Below the pieces are notes generated by a model. That model saw only the letters and a list, made by a program, of their open reading frames with translations, searched no databases and was not told where the DNA came from. A stretch of 64,000 nt of DNA from Mixophyes australis (lineage: Eukaryota > Chordata > Amphibia > Anura > Limnodynastidae), in contig JAVHZZ010000003.1 in NCBI GenBank assembly GCA_036250195.1, positions 298,214,565 through 298,278,564 of the forward strand, given 5' to 3'. Positions 10,990-24,230 of the stretch are shown piece after piece (position 1 is the first letter of the stretch; every line of letters starts with the position of its first letter). The translations under genes were made by a program, and so were the position numbers.

Positions 10990-11250
10990 CCCCTTCCCGG
11001 CAGCTGCGTTCCTGCGCACATAGAAGCCCCTTCCCGGCGGCTGCGTTCCTGCGCACATAGAAGCCCCTTCCCGGCGGCTGCGTTCCTGCGCACATAGAAG
11101 CCCCTTCCCGGCGGCTGCGTTCCTGCGCACATAGAAGCCCCTTCCCGGCGGCTGCGTTCCTGCGCACATAGAAGCCCCTTCCCGGCGGCTGCGTTCCTGC
11201 GCACATAGAAGCCCCTTCCCGGCGGCTGCGTTCCTGCGCACATAGAAGCC
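10990..11250. repeat. 37-bp GC-rich minisatellite, about seven copies
   Basis: The unit (TTCCCGGCGGCTGCGTTCCT followed by GCGCACATAGAAGCCCC) repeats seven times. Most units are identical; the first has CAGCTGCG for CGGCTGCG. Because 37 is not a multiple of 3 and the unit has no stop in any minus frame, long minus-strand open frames cross it in all three registers. These are artefacts, not genes. The unit is much more GC-rich than its surroundings. Confidence 0.9.
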
Positions 11251-12885
11251 CCCCCTTTGCTATGAAGACTCCTCTCTGTACACATGGTGCACGTCCCATG
11301 TGACCTTTCTCTGTACAGGGACTGGAGGTAGACAGGCAGAGGGGACAAGGAGGAAGGGAGTGTCCACGGCCACTTTAAGGAAGGTGGCTGGTCCCTGAGG
11401 AGGGGCCAGCCATCCAGTACCATACTGACACTCCCGCTGGAACTTTGATCTTTAGTAATACTGTCCCAACATTTAATTTTTTTTCCCCCCTTTAAACGCA
11501 CAAGAAAAAAAAATACATCAGGCACCCTCCTGAGGCTATCGGCAAACGTTTCAGTAGGTTGTATGGCCAATCTGCCCCTACATACAGTACATGTGGTACC
11601 CATTCCTGACATCTGGAAATATGTACAACAAATAATTGCATGGTTTGATCATGACTATTCTGTAATGCATATTTTCAACTAGCTGAAGTACCCGGCGTTG
11701 CAAGAATTTAAATCTCCAAGTTATTAGGTTATCATCCGTTGGATGTAATTGTCAACATTTTAAAAATAATTAGCTGCTTAACAGCTCTCTTAACACACCT
11801 ATGAGATGGCTGCCCAGTGTCGTTTTTTTATTTATATTAAATCATCCAAATGCACCCAGTGGAAGACCCAGAACAGGCTCCCTGGGTCAAAGTTCTGCCA
11901 AGTGTACACCAACAGGAGGTCCAAACGGGACTGTACACCAACAAGAGGTCCAACTGGGACCCGAACCCCCCCTAAAACCTGGCCAGGGTCCAACTGGACC
12001 ACATACATTTGCTTCATCCCAGTTGGTGCAGGGGTGTCGAAATGCATAACCAGAAAGACAGACCAATGATTTTTATATATAAATTATATATGCATTTTGA
12101 ACTGCTAAGCAAAACCTATGAGTTTCAGGGACAAAAGTACATTTTGTAGACAATTGCTGTTCGCCAGCTTTAAAGTCCCAAAACTGAGAAGAAGACTTCT
12201 CTCGGGCTAGCATTACCTTTCATTGGTTAAAGCTAATCCATACAAAGTTTCTATGATCCTAAAACAATGTGAAATACAGAAGAAAAATAAACAAACAAAA
12301 AAAACTTCCCAGCCCTCTTAATTAGTGCTACCAGTCTATATCTAAAGGACCATCAATCCTTTAATTATAAACCAGTTTCCAGAACCTGATATTGACCCAG
12401 AACTATATATATATATATATATAATGTTCCTTCATACACCTATTATTTTTTTTTTCTTCCAAAAAAGAGTTCACAACTGTTATTCTATTTGATTTCTAAA
12501 CAAAAATGTTTATTATATCAAAGTTCAGAACAATTCCAAAAAACAGTGCTCCAACCCTGTGCATTACATTCTACACTGGTGGTGCTTCAACCTTCACTCT
12601 ATAAAGCATGCAGCATAAATTGTTGAATTGGTATATAGATCTCCAAAGGAAATGGAAAATGTATATAATGAAGTACTATTGGGCTTTTGGGATACTGAGC
12701 TGGTTTATCCATGACGTCAGATTGCTCTCTTTATGCATTGAATGTCGGTTATCTTAGGTGCCATAAGGCTTGATGAAAAATATGTCAATCTTTGGAAAGC
12801 CTGCACAGCATGTTTATAACAAGAGTGCTGCTTAACCAGAGGTTACACACTATGCTTTTAGACTATTTCTTGAACGAAGTGCACA
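11251..12885. other. Non-coding sequence with a possible repeat start near 11680
   Basis: No exon is seen. At 11682-11702 the words CTAGCTGAAG and TACCCGGCGTTGC resemble the start of a dispersed transposon family, but I cannot find its other end. A short (TA)n run lies at about 12403-12422. Confidence 0.35.
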
Positions 12886-12940
12886 CAGGGCCATCTTAAC
12901 AACATTATGGGCCCCCGGGCAAAGCAGTGCACCGGGGCCC

Positions 12941-13023
<83 letters not shown>

Positions 13024-13165
13024 GAGATAGATGTACTTGCTCAGTGACCCTTGAAGGTTTTTTTGCAGGTTTTTTCTTTTGCAGGATTATTTATTCTAAT
13101 TAAGAGCCCTGCCTATGGGGCCCCCGGGCACCTGCCCATCGTGCCCAATGGAAAAGGTGGCCCTG
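12886..13165. mobile_element. hAT-type MITE containing a (TA)n/(GA)n microsatellite
   Basis: The 280-bp element starts CAGGGCCATC and ends GGTGGCCCTG (inverted ends CAGGGCCA/TGGCCCTG). It is flanked by a perfect 8-bp duplication AGTGCACA at 12878-12885 and 13166-13173. The 8-bp duplication and CAGGG...CCCTG ends are diagnostic of hAT. Its middle holds a long TA run and a GA run (about 12943-13027), plus inverted GGGCCCCCGGGCA words. No transposase is encoded. Confidence 0.85.
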
Positions 13166-13173
13166 AGTGCACA

Positions 13174-15134
13174 ATTAGTAGTAACTATGGATATTTTGAG
13201 CGTTTTTCCTTTTATCTTTCCATTCCAGCCATTATAACCATATTAATATTGCCAACAAAATAACTTTTTGTTGTGGTTCAGATCACAAAATAGAAAAATA
13301 TGCGGCGTCTGTAGTTACTTTAAAACGCCTAAAGATTTTTCCTAATCAAGATTGATACTCACTGCGAAAATGTAGAACAGTGAATGGTGCAGTACGTCTA
13401 GCCAGTCCATGGCCATTTCATTGCTACCAAATTATCTTCCAGCAAATGAGGGGGGGTGTGTGTGCAAAAATAAAAAGAAAAAAGTTTTACCCTTTAATAA
13501 CCACTGTAACTTGTAGCACCAGGACATGACACATCTTTGCATAGTTTGTGTGTGTAATATATTTTTTTGTAAGAAGGTTTCTCATTGATATTGTCATTTT
13601 TATATTTGCTCCTTTTTTTTTTTCTGGAGCTGAAAGTAACTGTTATCTATCTATATTTTTGTAGGTTCTTTTTTTTTTTTCTTGCTTCTAACTTTCTCAG
13701 ATTTAGCAGCCGGCAGCTATTTATTGAATTAATGTGTGTGCCTGTTCCACACTGCACCATGTCAAGGATAGGCATCCAGGTGGTGTTGCTGACCTGGTCC
13801 GGACACCATATTTTAAGTTGGCATGTGATTACAAACTACAGAGCAATAAAATGGGGTAGATGAATTATTTATATTCAAGCTCTGCACTTAAACTTCCAAA
13901 ACAACATTCAGCAAATATTGTTGGTTGCAGTATTGTAATTACTCTGAGATGGATTATTAAAATCCTTTTGACTGAATAAACTACTGTAAGAACCATTTGT
14001 TACTAAATGGTGTGTTTTTTTTTCCTTTTTTGATCTGAATTCTAATGTTCAATGATTGTTGTCCTTTTAGCTGTTTGCTTTTGATGCACAATGGTAGTGT
14101 TGTAAGTGAAGTCAACTTGTTCATATATAATTCTGTTTCATAACCGCATATGTAGTACTGTCCAACAAAAGCTTTTGTGCCACTGAAGCCTTATCAATAT
14201 ATTTCTACTCCTATGCAAAGTATGATTGTCTATTAATGGTCCATAATGATTAGTGTGCTTGCTGTATCTACTTTGTATGTTGACATTGTACGCTGCTGTA
14301 GGGTGTACTGGCAAGTACCTATTTAAGCATAAGTTTTTACATGTCGACATAATTGCAGCGCTCCTGAAGCTCTCCAGAATGGCTCCCTAGTTCAAGCTCC
14401 AGCCCTGTAATGAATATAGCAGCAGTTTCAAGGGAGCAACCTCCACAAATATCTAGTCTTTAAGTGTGTGCCTGGTATAGGGTGGAAATCTCTTTAACCT
14501 AATCAATAGCATGCCATAAAACTATGTTATGTTGTAGTGGGCCTTGGCTTATCCGGCTGTAGATCAAAGTATTTTACGATTGGAACCAGGCGTTCTATCA
14601 ATCTTGCTCTAGTAGTTTTTTTTTATGCTACAATAATTTACCAGCAACAGTTAAAACCTTTTGAAGATCTAAATATATCAATATACACTATAGTGTAGGA
14701 ATGATTAAAAGTTATTTCAACACATCCCACATATGGTTATAATGTTCCAGGGATATTTTTCTGGATTGTGAGTCATCTGATCTAGGTTTTGAAAGCCATG
14801 TCTTTACATATGGGTGTCCCGTTAAACTTTTATGAACATAAGTGGTGAAAGCAGCAGTATCAGAAGACTATTTTGTAAAGGATTGCAGATGTTAACAGTG
14901 CAGAGTCCTCACTATCAATGAGATTCCAAGAACAGTCCTTAACTGAGCCAAAACTCAGGTGTTGACTTATTCTATCTTTTTTTTTTTTTATTAAAAGCCT
15001 TTTCTCACCTTAAAAACCAAGGACTGTATTTGTTTGCCATCTGTGAGGAGTGGGTAAAACCTGCATTTGGTTGATCATCCCCTGAAAGTCTGATGTATTC
15101 CGCCTGTCTAAATCATTTTTATTTGCATAATGGT
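13174..15134. other. Non-coding AT-rich sequence
   Basis: Probable intron. Poly-T runs lie near 13610 and 13670. No conserved exon, RNA gene or bounded repeat is recognised. Confidence 0.4.
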
Positions 15135-15245
15135 TTATTTTAGGCTGTAGGCTCCAATGGGACACGGACTGATGTGAGTGAGTTCTCTGTACAGAGCTGC
15201 GAAATTAGTAGCGCTATATAAATAGCTGCTGGTGATGATGAATGG
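15135..15245 (+). mobile_element. LINE 3' end fragment (CR1/L2-like tail)
   Basis: The segment resembles the 3' untranslated end of vertebrate CR1/L2-group LINEs: a GTAGGCTCCAATGGGACA-type stretch, then TCTGTACAGAGCTGCG, TAGCGCTATATAAATA and a short GATGATGA tail. No coding part remains, so this is a severely 5'-truncated insertion. Confidence 0.55.
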
Positions 15246-18200
15246 TTTAATGTTGTTGTAGCCCATAAGCAAAATTGCAGGTCGTTGAACAAATTTCGGA
15301 ACAACTGATCTTTGTGTATCAGTTTGTTTGTGCAGTGATGCGGATGTATGTATGAAGACACCCTTGAAAATATATATATATTTTTTAATCCTTTTTCTTC
15401 ATCGTTTCAAAAGCATGAATGGTGCTGTGCATTGCTTGTAAAACACTTGTGATATGAATTCACCTCTTTACACCAGCTCTGAGACTTTGCGAACTTTTGC
15501 CAATGAGCCCACAAGGAAACACAAATTTAAAACCACCCAGTGTATGGTCAGTATTTTCTCAGCTTACCAAGGTTAATATTTTGTTCTAAAGCACATTAAT
15601 TTAGTTTTTTTGGCAGATTAATTGTACACACTGTAGAGTTTATCCATAGAATGTTTTGAAGTAATCTGTTCCTTCAATTATGGCACCTCCAACACTGAGT
15701 TTTAGCTGGTGACCGTTAATATGCCACTTTTCTAACCAACCATTCCCATAGTGCTATCAGAATGTATATAGTCTAATCAGATGTTCCAGTATGTATTGGG
15801 AGAATCAATTTGTTCTTGTTATTTTGGCATTTATGGTTGATCCAGGATCACTACTGTTTTAGCTTGGTTAACATCAGAAGAAAAGGATACTACTTTAAAG
15901 TTTGAAATGGTTCTTTAACAGAAGTACTGATTTGTGAGGAAATTCTTGTGGATGTGTCTAAGATGTTTCTGGATAAGTGAACTCTGTCTTTCAGAATCTT
16001 TAGTGACTTTCTCTTTTTGCTGAAGTTTCAACATTTGTATGTTTATGTGGTATAATGCTTAAATATGATATATTAAACTGTCTGACACAATAGTTTATAC
16101 AGTTCAACAGCAACTACAGAATTTAATAATGTATAATATATCAAATGTAAGTTCTAATATCATTTATTTTAATGAGGACGTACAAAGAAATGTACATGTA
16201 TGAGATGCTTCGCTATTCAGATGTATTTTACTGTCTGTTGTTCTATCACAAAACACTTTCAAAGCCTGTTGTAACATCACTATTCTGCAAATGTGAGTAA
16301 AATTTGACAGGAGTGACATCACTGTTCTTCATATATCAGCGATGATATCACTATTGAATACAATGGCTACACTAATAAAATATTTTTTTTATTTTTTTTA
16401 TTTAAATAATAAATTAGTTGAATTCTCTGTCCAAGTTGCAAACTTCTGTTGCTACCAGCCAGGTGCACATAATGTCAGTGACTTTATGCAGGTAGATGGA
16501 GAAGGTAAAACCTATTATACATAAATAATGCTCTACTGACAGCTGATGAAATATCTTGATGATCAATTGTGATATGGCTTATTTGTGTACATAGTGAACA
16601 GCTGCTATAGTGTTTCAACTATTCAAATATGCCCATAAATCTGTTAAATAAATGGCTATATCTGATTCATGTGGGTGCTATTAGGGTGACATATACTTGA
16701 AATTCGCACATCAGTAACTTATGTTTAAAAAAAAAAAAAGACAACCTGAGTTTGTGGTTATAGACATTTTGCTGTGTATGTTGCAGGGCTGCTTTAAAGC
16801 AGATTAAGACTATGGCAGATATCGCATTGGTGGGCCCCACGCACAGTTACAAAATATGAGATGTAACTTGTAACTATACCCCATAAAGGCAGCATATCTG
16901 ATGTCAAGACAGAAGAGGCAAGTTTGTTAAAGATAGTTTTAGAGCTATAGGTGCATTTATATTTAGGATTATGGCTTCATTAGGTGCTGGAGGTGGGAAA
17001 TGAATTACAGGGGAGGCTGGTGAGGAAAAATGAGTTGCAGTGTGTACACATGTTATGGCCAAGTTTGACATTATTAAACCAATAGCCAACAATAGTAGTG
17101 TTTCTAACATTAGTCACAATGTATAGTAATATGCAAAAGTCACTGTTAACAGGAAAACCTGCAGTGTGAAGTCCCCCTGCAATAGGTAACCAAGCCCAGG
17201 CCTCTCAAAGAGGCTACCGGAAACAATTTGGTTGTGGATATATAGCTAATAATGAGTATTGGGACCCCTGGATTGGCAATTTTGCCACCCCAGGGATTCA
17301 CAGTATGAACTGTCCTATATACAAATATAGTATAAAAAGCAAATAAGATACAACCAGAATTGTAAAAATAAAGTATAATTAAAAAAACAAAAACAAGCAC
17401 CCCCTTCCATGTGTTCACCACTAGACCATCGTAGAATAAGAGTAGATTCAATGGACTGCGACTCATGAATTGCTCAGCCAATCACAAGTGGTTTTCCCAA
17501 GCTACGTGTTATGTGGTTGACTGTTGATGCACTGCAAATGCACCCAGATGTCGGTATGCATCCAAATGGGCATGGATGCATAGTACGGGTTTTATTTTTA
17601 CATGCTTTTGCATGCATTTCACAAGTCAGATGCAGCATTTAAACACCACTGGGTAACTTATCTATGTAACATACTCTTCTTTTAAAACAAATTATCTCTT
17701 GTATTCGTGATCCTTTTCCTGGAATACCAGTAAAGCAGAATGGTTTTAGAGGAGAAATTCTGTCAGAATTGGGTTCTCCATGGAATTTGGAACACTCTTC
17801 TAGTAATGAATCCAGAGAGAGGAAATAAACACCTTGGATGTGTAATGTAGACAATGAGGAGGTTTTGCTCAATCATATATACAGCTCTATGGTTGGTTAT
17901 AAGTGACTAACCAACTGACACTGAAACTTGTAAATCTCTTTTCAGTAGAAAGGGTAGAGCTTTTCTGTACATCTGGTTGTGAAAGACTTCTTAATAAAGA
18001 ATGGAAAAAGTCATACATTCTAATTGCTTTAGAAAGTCTGTCCATTCAGTGCTGAAGATGAAAAGTGGAGCTTGCTCCCAAACGTAGATGCACCTGTAGC
18101 TAGTATATCATCCATAACTACTAAACCAATTTAATGGGGGGTCACCTGAGGGTTCTCATGGATAGGAAGATGAAGAGTTATTTTAAGAAGCTTCATATTT

Positions 18201-18364
18201 CAGTTACCACTTTGAAATCAGGTGTGGCTATGATTTTGATGGCCAGGGCACTTAGATTGTGAGGAGAGAGACTGTCCAAGAAAAAGTGAGCAAACAATAC
18301 ATGTTGAAGAGCATTGAAGTCATGCAGTGGTGACTAGGCAAGCTTTTATGCTCTTGTTCACCAA
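15246..18364. other. Non-coding sequence, no gene recognised
   Basis: AT-rich probable intron. At 16786 a CAGGGCTGC start followed by GTGGGCCCCACG hints at one hAT-type end, but no partner end or duplication was found. Open frames here are short and without domain similarity. Confidence 0.35.
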
Positions 18365-19720
18365 ATGCTTTGTCAAAAAATAATTTACCCAGTCTTCCAT
18401 TTGAAAGGTCCCTGTTCTTTGGAGAAAAAATGGACACTTCTGGATGTAAATATCACCACTTGCCACAAGATAGAAGAGGGTTTTAGTACTTCTACTCTTC
18501 CTTGGCTCAGCACTTCCAATAGGTATAAAGTTATAAGTCAGGGAGAAAATACACCAGGCAGAATATTCCTGCTAAACACAGTCATTTTTGTGCATTCAGA
18601 AGAAGGTCAATTCAGAGAACATCTCAAAGTTGATTGACAGAATCTGTCCCTGTTAACACCAGTAGGGGACAAATTGCACAGTATACAGGAATATGGACAC
18701 ACACTATCACAGATCAATGGGTGTTATATATTGTAAGAAACTGATACAAGATCATTTCATCAATATTACAGGGGGAACTTTTTTGTCTAATCCAGTACTC
18801 TGTCAACACAAAATAGATTTGGTAACCTTGCAAAACAGGCTGCAAACCTTAAGAAATGCTTGTGCACTTTTTAGTGTTCCTGCAGGTCAAGGAGACACAA
18901 GGTTTTTGTTCCAGACACTTATTTTTCAGAAAATTACTAAAGACCTTTTTACGCTGTTCTGGATTTGAAGAGGCTCATCAAGTTTGCCCATATCGAGCAC
19001 TCTCCAGTGTGGGAATTCCATCCTTCTGGCCATCAGACCTTCATAGCCCTATTTTAGGATGCCTGTTTTTAATTTCCTGTTGCAAGTAATCACAGGAAAT
19101 TTCTTAGATTCTGGCACTTCAGTCAACACTTTCAGTTCACATACCTTCCCTTAGTGTTGATAACATCTCAGACAACTTTGACTAGTACCTTGGCAACTCT
19201 GGTGGTAGAATTAAAATAGCACCAAGTAATGATATGACCCTAAATGTTGACAACATTGTAGTGAGGAGTTTAGAACTCTTTGTGCTCCCTAGACGAACCC
19301 GCATGCACCCTTCTAAGCACGCCAATTCCATATGGATCAGAAAAGTAATTTTACAGGCAAATAAGAGGAATGGGTGTAAAGTGCCAGAGATCTAGCGCTC
19401 ACTCAACAAAAGCACAGTCAACACCTTGGGCAAGAAACTCTGTGGCTTCGGAGACAGAGCTTTGCAGAGCAGCTGGATGGACATCCATCCATAACTTTAC
19501 TAGTCATTACCATCTGGATAGCAAATCCTCCATTGACTCTGTTTGTAAAACATGTTCTCCATACAGCCACTGAATGATTTTGCAGTAGATGTGACTGACT
19601 GACTTGTTTGTTTGTTGCCCTCCCCCTAGGTACATCTCACTTTGATGGCTGCCACTGGAGGATTGAAGAGGAAGAAGGTGGAATTTGCTTACCCTTAATG
19701 CCTTCTCATCAAAATTCTCC
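18365..19720 (+). mobile_element. Decayed DIRS-like retrotransposon (RT and tyrosine-recombinase remnants)
   Basis: Three collinear remnants lie on the + strand in shifting frames. The frame 18693-18968 resembles the N-terminal DIRS RT region. At 18956 a second frame reads VLDLKRLIKFAHIEH, very like the DIRS RT block with the LDLKRLN core. The frame 19370-19573 reads AHSTKAQSTPWA, then AAGWTSIHNFTSHYHLD, matching the C-terminal end of a DIRS-type tyrosine recombinase including the final catalytic Tyr context. A purine-rich stretch at 19660-19690 (GAAGAAGGTGGAATTTGC) follows, as in amphibian DIRS tails. Stops and frameshifts show it is long dead. Flanking inverted repeats were not found. Confidence 0.65.
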
Positions 19721-22526
19721 ATGGCAGCCCAGTTGGGATGTAGTTGCAATGTCGACTGTGAAAATGTCTACAACAAAATTTCTACATGTTCATAATGTCT
19801 ACACAGTTAAAAGGTAGACATGTAAAATGTATAGAAGGTTGTAAACTTGACCATAAAAATGTTGTGATCGCTACAGTTAAAATGGCAATACATGTTTAAA
19901 AAATACATAAAAGTTTAACTCAAAAGGTTAGACAAGCATTGTCTATAATGTACTACCATGTGTAGTTAAATCGCTAATGCGCTAAAGAGAGTTCATTTAC
20001 ACTAAGTAGTTTCCTAATTTTGAGTATGTTTATATCAAAATACTATTTCACGTAAATGTTAAACCAAACTATTGCGAAGACGTATTTTTAAAATAAAAGT
20101 AAAATGAATTTGCAACAAATGAAAAAATGTTATTACTGAAGTGTGTGTTACCCCTTAGGATATGTGTACCTAGTGGAGAAACTTACTCTTACTCTATATA
20201 AAAAGAGTTCGTAATAGGAACTGGATCAAATTTGCTGTCCTCCTGTCCCAAGATTCAAATGAAATCCTCATTGAAAAGGGAATATGTTTACATGTGTGCC
20301 TCGGCCGCTAGTTTGTCATCATGAGATGTGCTAAGCTCTTTATAGCTTTATATCTGTCATCTAATATACTTTTAAATAGGTTGTGGCCCACAAGGGTGCA
20401 GCTGTTTGCATACCCTATATCATGCTCACCATGTTTGACTGCTCTAGCATTTTGTCTGGCTCTACCTCTAATAGTGTTTCTCAAACTTTATAAATTGGTT
20501 CAATACCCCCAATATATTTTTTTTATTTATTTTTTACTCTGAAATATTAACTTTGCTTTCACCCTGATTGTGCCCTTAACTTGCCCTTGTTCTAAAATAT
20601 TCTATTGCAGAGACTAAATAAACTACTTGGCCGGAAAAAAAAAAGTCAGACACACTCATACTGTACTAATAGGAAGCCCAGAACAGTTTGTCATGAATTT
20701 TTCCTCTGCACACAGCTATTTATAATCTTCCCTCTCGGAACAAAATAGTCTCAGTCTTACATGCTGCGTGCATTCTGTTCACTTGTAATTTTAAACACAA
20801 TGCAAAGCTATGTGAACCAGTGTTTTCTGCTATGGCGTCAAGCAGTGCCTATTATTATCCTACACATTCAGCATTTGGATTCTCTCCACCTTTAAACTGC
20901 TGAGAAACAGCACTCTTTGCTGATCGTGCATACACATTCCATATTATGTATGGTTCAGGAAACATTGCAGTGCAGTGATGATTTTGCTAAAGATATTTCA
21001 TTTAATTTTTTTTGTTGATCCAACCCAGTCAGTCTGCCTGTGTTTTTTATTTTTCAGCTGGTTTCATGAATAACTTCATTGTCCATGATACAAACTTCAT
21101 CCTCCTTTTTAAGATCTTAAAATGTTCCACAGCCCTGCAGTTCTGGTTGTGTATCTGATCTATTTTGACGTAGGCATGCTTGAGAATTCACTATTCATCT
21201 ACTAAAGCTATCTAATTATGCCACTCTAGGATCTGTTTGGGTTTTTGTGGAGAATAAATTGCTATTGTGCACAAATATGCAACTGTTCCTATGGATTTTG
21301 CTTGTATTTGTTGTGGAAAACAATGTAATGCCTGTGTTGTATGGAGTCTTGGCAGAGTATACAGAATATGCCTTTGTACAATTCTGAATGCATGTTTAGT
21401 ATATAAACTTATACTGAGAATTATATAAAAAATTTATTTATGGGACATTATATTTTCACTGGAGAAGCAGTCACCTTTTTGCATACTCTATTTTGCTTTC
21501 TAGGATATTTAATTTTCAGCAGAGCAAGAGAAGTAACCATTCAAAAGTGGAATCCAGTTTTAAATGGTCAAGTTCTAAAATGTCAAAGCTCCAATTTGGA
21601 TATAGTTCAGAAAATGTGCCAAGCCATATTATCTATTATTGTTATTATTATTATAATATTTTATATATAAACAAACAGGTGTGCATTTGATACATAAGAT
21701 AGTGATGTAGAAATTGTAGCTGTTGGTGGGGATGCCTGCTCATGGATACAGACACTTCATAGTTACAGGTACAGTACTCATTCCTGACTCTGGATATTTG
21801 GTGCTTTGAAATGTAAAACTAAACTTGATACAATATATAGGAATTATGTAGAAGTTTATGTAAAAAGATACATAGAATGATATTAACTTACTATGTAGCT
21901 GAAAAGGGATGGTATGACACTGGTGCTTTTCAAGCGCCCATGCCTTATTTAAATAGCTTTTCTCTTTTAAAAAGTCCAACATTGTTATACAGCTGAAAGT
22001 GAGAACTTAAGTGGATTTCAAAACACTGTCAAAACACTGATTGAGTGTTTAAGGCGCTAGTGTGATATACCCTGCATTTTACTCACAGAAATTGATGAAT
22101 TCAATATGGCTTTAAACACGGAGTGAAAAAAACCCCCCACAAAACAAAGGATTTGAAGATGGTTGCAGATGACTTCACAAATAAGCGGACATCTTTAATC
22201 TCCCAAGGTGATAGGGTAAGATTAAAGTGTCCCTGTGCCCGCCCTACAGTGGCTGAGAAGTCTAATGTGCTTCCTGCAATAACTGTAGTGTGATGTTTGA
22301 CCACATAATAGCAGTTAGAGACAGTAGAATGAAATGCTTTTTGTACAATTCCAAACAAACCAGACCAGATTCTAAAGTAATTAAAAAGTTCATTTTAAAT
22401 ACATTACCAATCAAGAATTAACCATATCCAGTAAATCAATAGAATAGTTGCTAAGATATCCTACAAAAGCCATAAGGACCATAGAAAATTGAGTGCTAGG
22501 TTAAACAAGACACAAAATGTCCATTT

Positions 22527-22529
<3 letters not shown>
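19721..22529. other. Non-coding AT-rich sequence
   Basis: No exon, RNA gene or bounded mobile element is recognised. Open frames are short and lack domain similarity. Confidence 0.4.

Positions 22530-22569
<40 letters not shown>
22530..22569. repeat. (TA)n microsatellite
   Basis: About 20 uninterrupted TA units. Confidence 0.95.
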
Positions 22570-22571
<2 letters not shown>

Positions 22572-22837
22572 GAAAACTAATTAATGGCAAACATTAACTT
22601 GCTAAGAATTTGAATTATTTAGATAAAAAATACAATTTAAGTATATCAACATGCAAATAATTTTTTTTTTTCCATATGAGATACACATAGGGGTCGATTT
22701 ATTTCTCGGCAATGTGTGGCCAAACATCACCGCAATGTTTGCCTATGCACATTTTCGGGTACTATGGTACCCAATATTGTGGATTCTCTTACATCGGCCC
22801 AGAGGGGAGAGGGTCTGCAATAAGTGTAGTAGGGATC

Positions 22838-24230
22838 AATTATTATTATTATGGTTTATTTGTAAGGCGCCACAAGGTTTCCGCAGCGCCGTACATGGTA
22901 CAAACAGTAGATTATACAGGGTAAGACAGTACAGAACAATAAACGCAAAGTACCAGTACTTCAAAAACTCCAGGCAGGCAGATACAGTAGAGACGGAGTG
23001 GAAGAACAGGTATGGAGACAGGAGGGAAGATGGGCCCTGCTCATACGAGCTTACATCCTAAGGGAGGGTAAACAGAATCAGGTACATAAGGGAGCCAGTG
23101 AAGCAACGGGGAGAGAGAAAGGGGGCAGGGGAGAACCAGAAGAGGTGAGAGGTTAAGTGGATGGTTGGTAGGCCTTAAGGAACAGGTGAGTTTTAAGAGC
23201 CCGCTTGAAGGAGCACAGATTGGGTGAGAGATGAATGGAGCGAGGGAGGTCGTTCCAGTGAAGGGGGGCAGCACGGGAGAAGTCTTGGATTCTAGAGTGG
23301 GAAGAGGTGATCAGAGTGGAGGAGAGGCGGCGATCATTGGCTGAGCGCAGGGAGCGGGCGGGAGTGTGAATGGAGAGGAGGTTAGAGATGTAAGGAGCAG
23401 TAGACTGAGAGAGAGCCTTGTAAGTGGTGGTGAGGAGTTTGAAAAGGATTCTGTAGGGGAAGGTGAGCCAGTGTAAGGAAAGACAGAGAGGGGAGGCAGA
23501 GGAGGAGCAGCGTGAGAGGAAGATGAGTCTCGCAGCCGCATTGAGTATAGAGTGGAGGGGGCAAGGTGGGAGCAGGGGAGGTCAGTAAGGAGGAGATTGC
23601 AGTAGTCGAGACGGGAGATGATGAGAGCATGGATGATAGTTTTGGTGGCATCTTGAGAGAGGAAGGGACGGATGCGGGCATTGTTACGGAGTTGGAAGCA
23701 ACAGGCTTGGGCAGGGGATTGAATGTGGGGGGCAAAAGAGAGAGAGGAGTAGAGAGTGACACCTAGGCAGCGGAGTTGGGTGACAGAGGAGATAGTGGAG
23801 TTGTTAACAACGATAGAGAGGTCATGGTGGGAAGGGAGCCTGGGTGGGGGAAAGACAATGAGTTCGGTTTTGGAGATGCTCATTTTAAGAAAGCGAGAGG
23901 ACATCCAGGATGAGATGGCTGAGAGGCAGTCAGTTTATACAAGAGAGGAGGGCGGAGGAAAGATCAGGAGAAGAGATGTAGAGTTGAATATCATCAGCAT
24001 ATAGGTGATACTGAAGACCGAAAGAGGAGATGAGAGCCCCAAGATGAGAGCAAAAAGAGTAAAGGGCCAAGAACAGAGCCCTGAGGGACTCCAACAGGGA
24101 GAGGGGAGGGGGTGGAGGAAGAACCAGACGTGGAGGAAGAACCAGACGTGGATACGGAGAAGGAGCGATTAGCAAGGTATGAGAAGTAGTGAGGTTTAAA
24201 AGGAACTGTTCAGTCGATCCAGGCTGTTTA
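22838..24230 (-). mobile_element. 5'-truncated LINE (CR1/L2/Rex-type), minus strand, frameshifted
   Basis: On the minus strand a decayed non-LTR reverse transcriptase is readable in pieces. Between 24274 and 23930 there is an RT block ending in QYHLYADDIQLYI with the YADD catalytic box. Between 23904 and 23311 there are ISKTELIVFPPP, LRCLGVTLYSSLSFAPHI, then HALIISRLDYCN. The 3' end lies at about 22838, with TGTGGCGCCTTACAAATAA followed by a TAA repeat, the typical tail of this LINE group. The RT parts lie in different frames, so the copy is dead. The purine-rich plus strand explains the odd open frames there. Confidence 0.75.

Noticed and set aside
10886..11612. Minus-strand open frames of 98-226 codons with repeated Ala/Gly/Arg-rich units
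   Set aside because: They are three readings of a 37-bp tandem repeat that lacks stops. No domain, no splice context.
22838..24230. Plus-strand Glu/Gly-rich open frames as genes
   Set aside because: They are the purine-rich complement of a minus-strand LINE with a readable YADD box.
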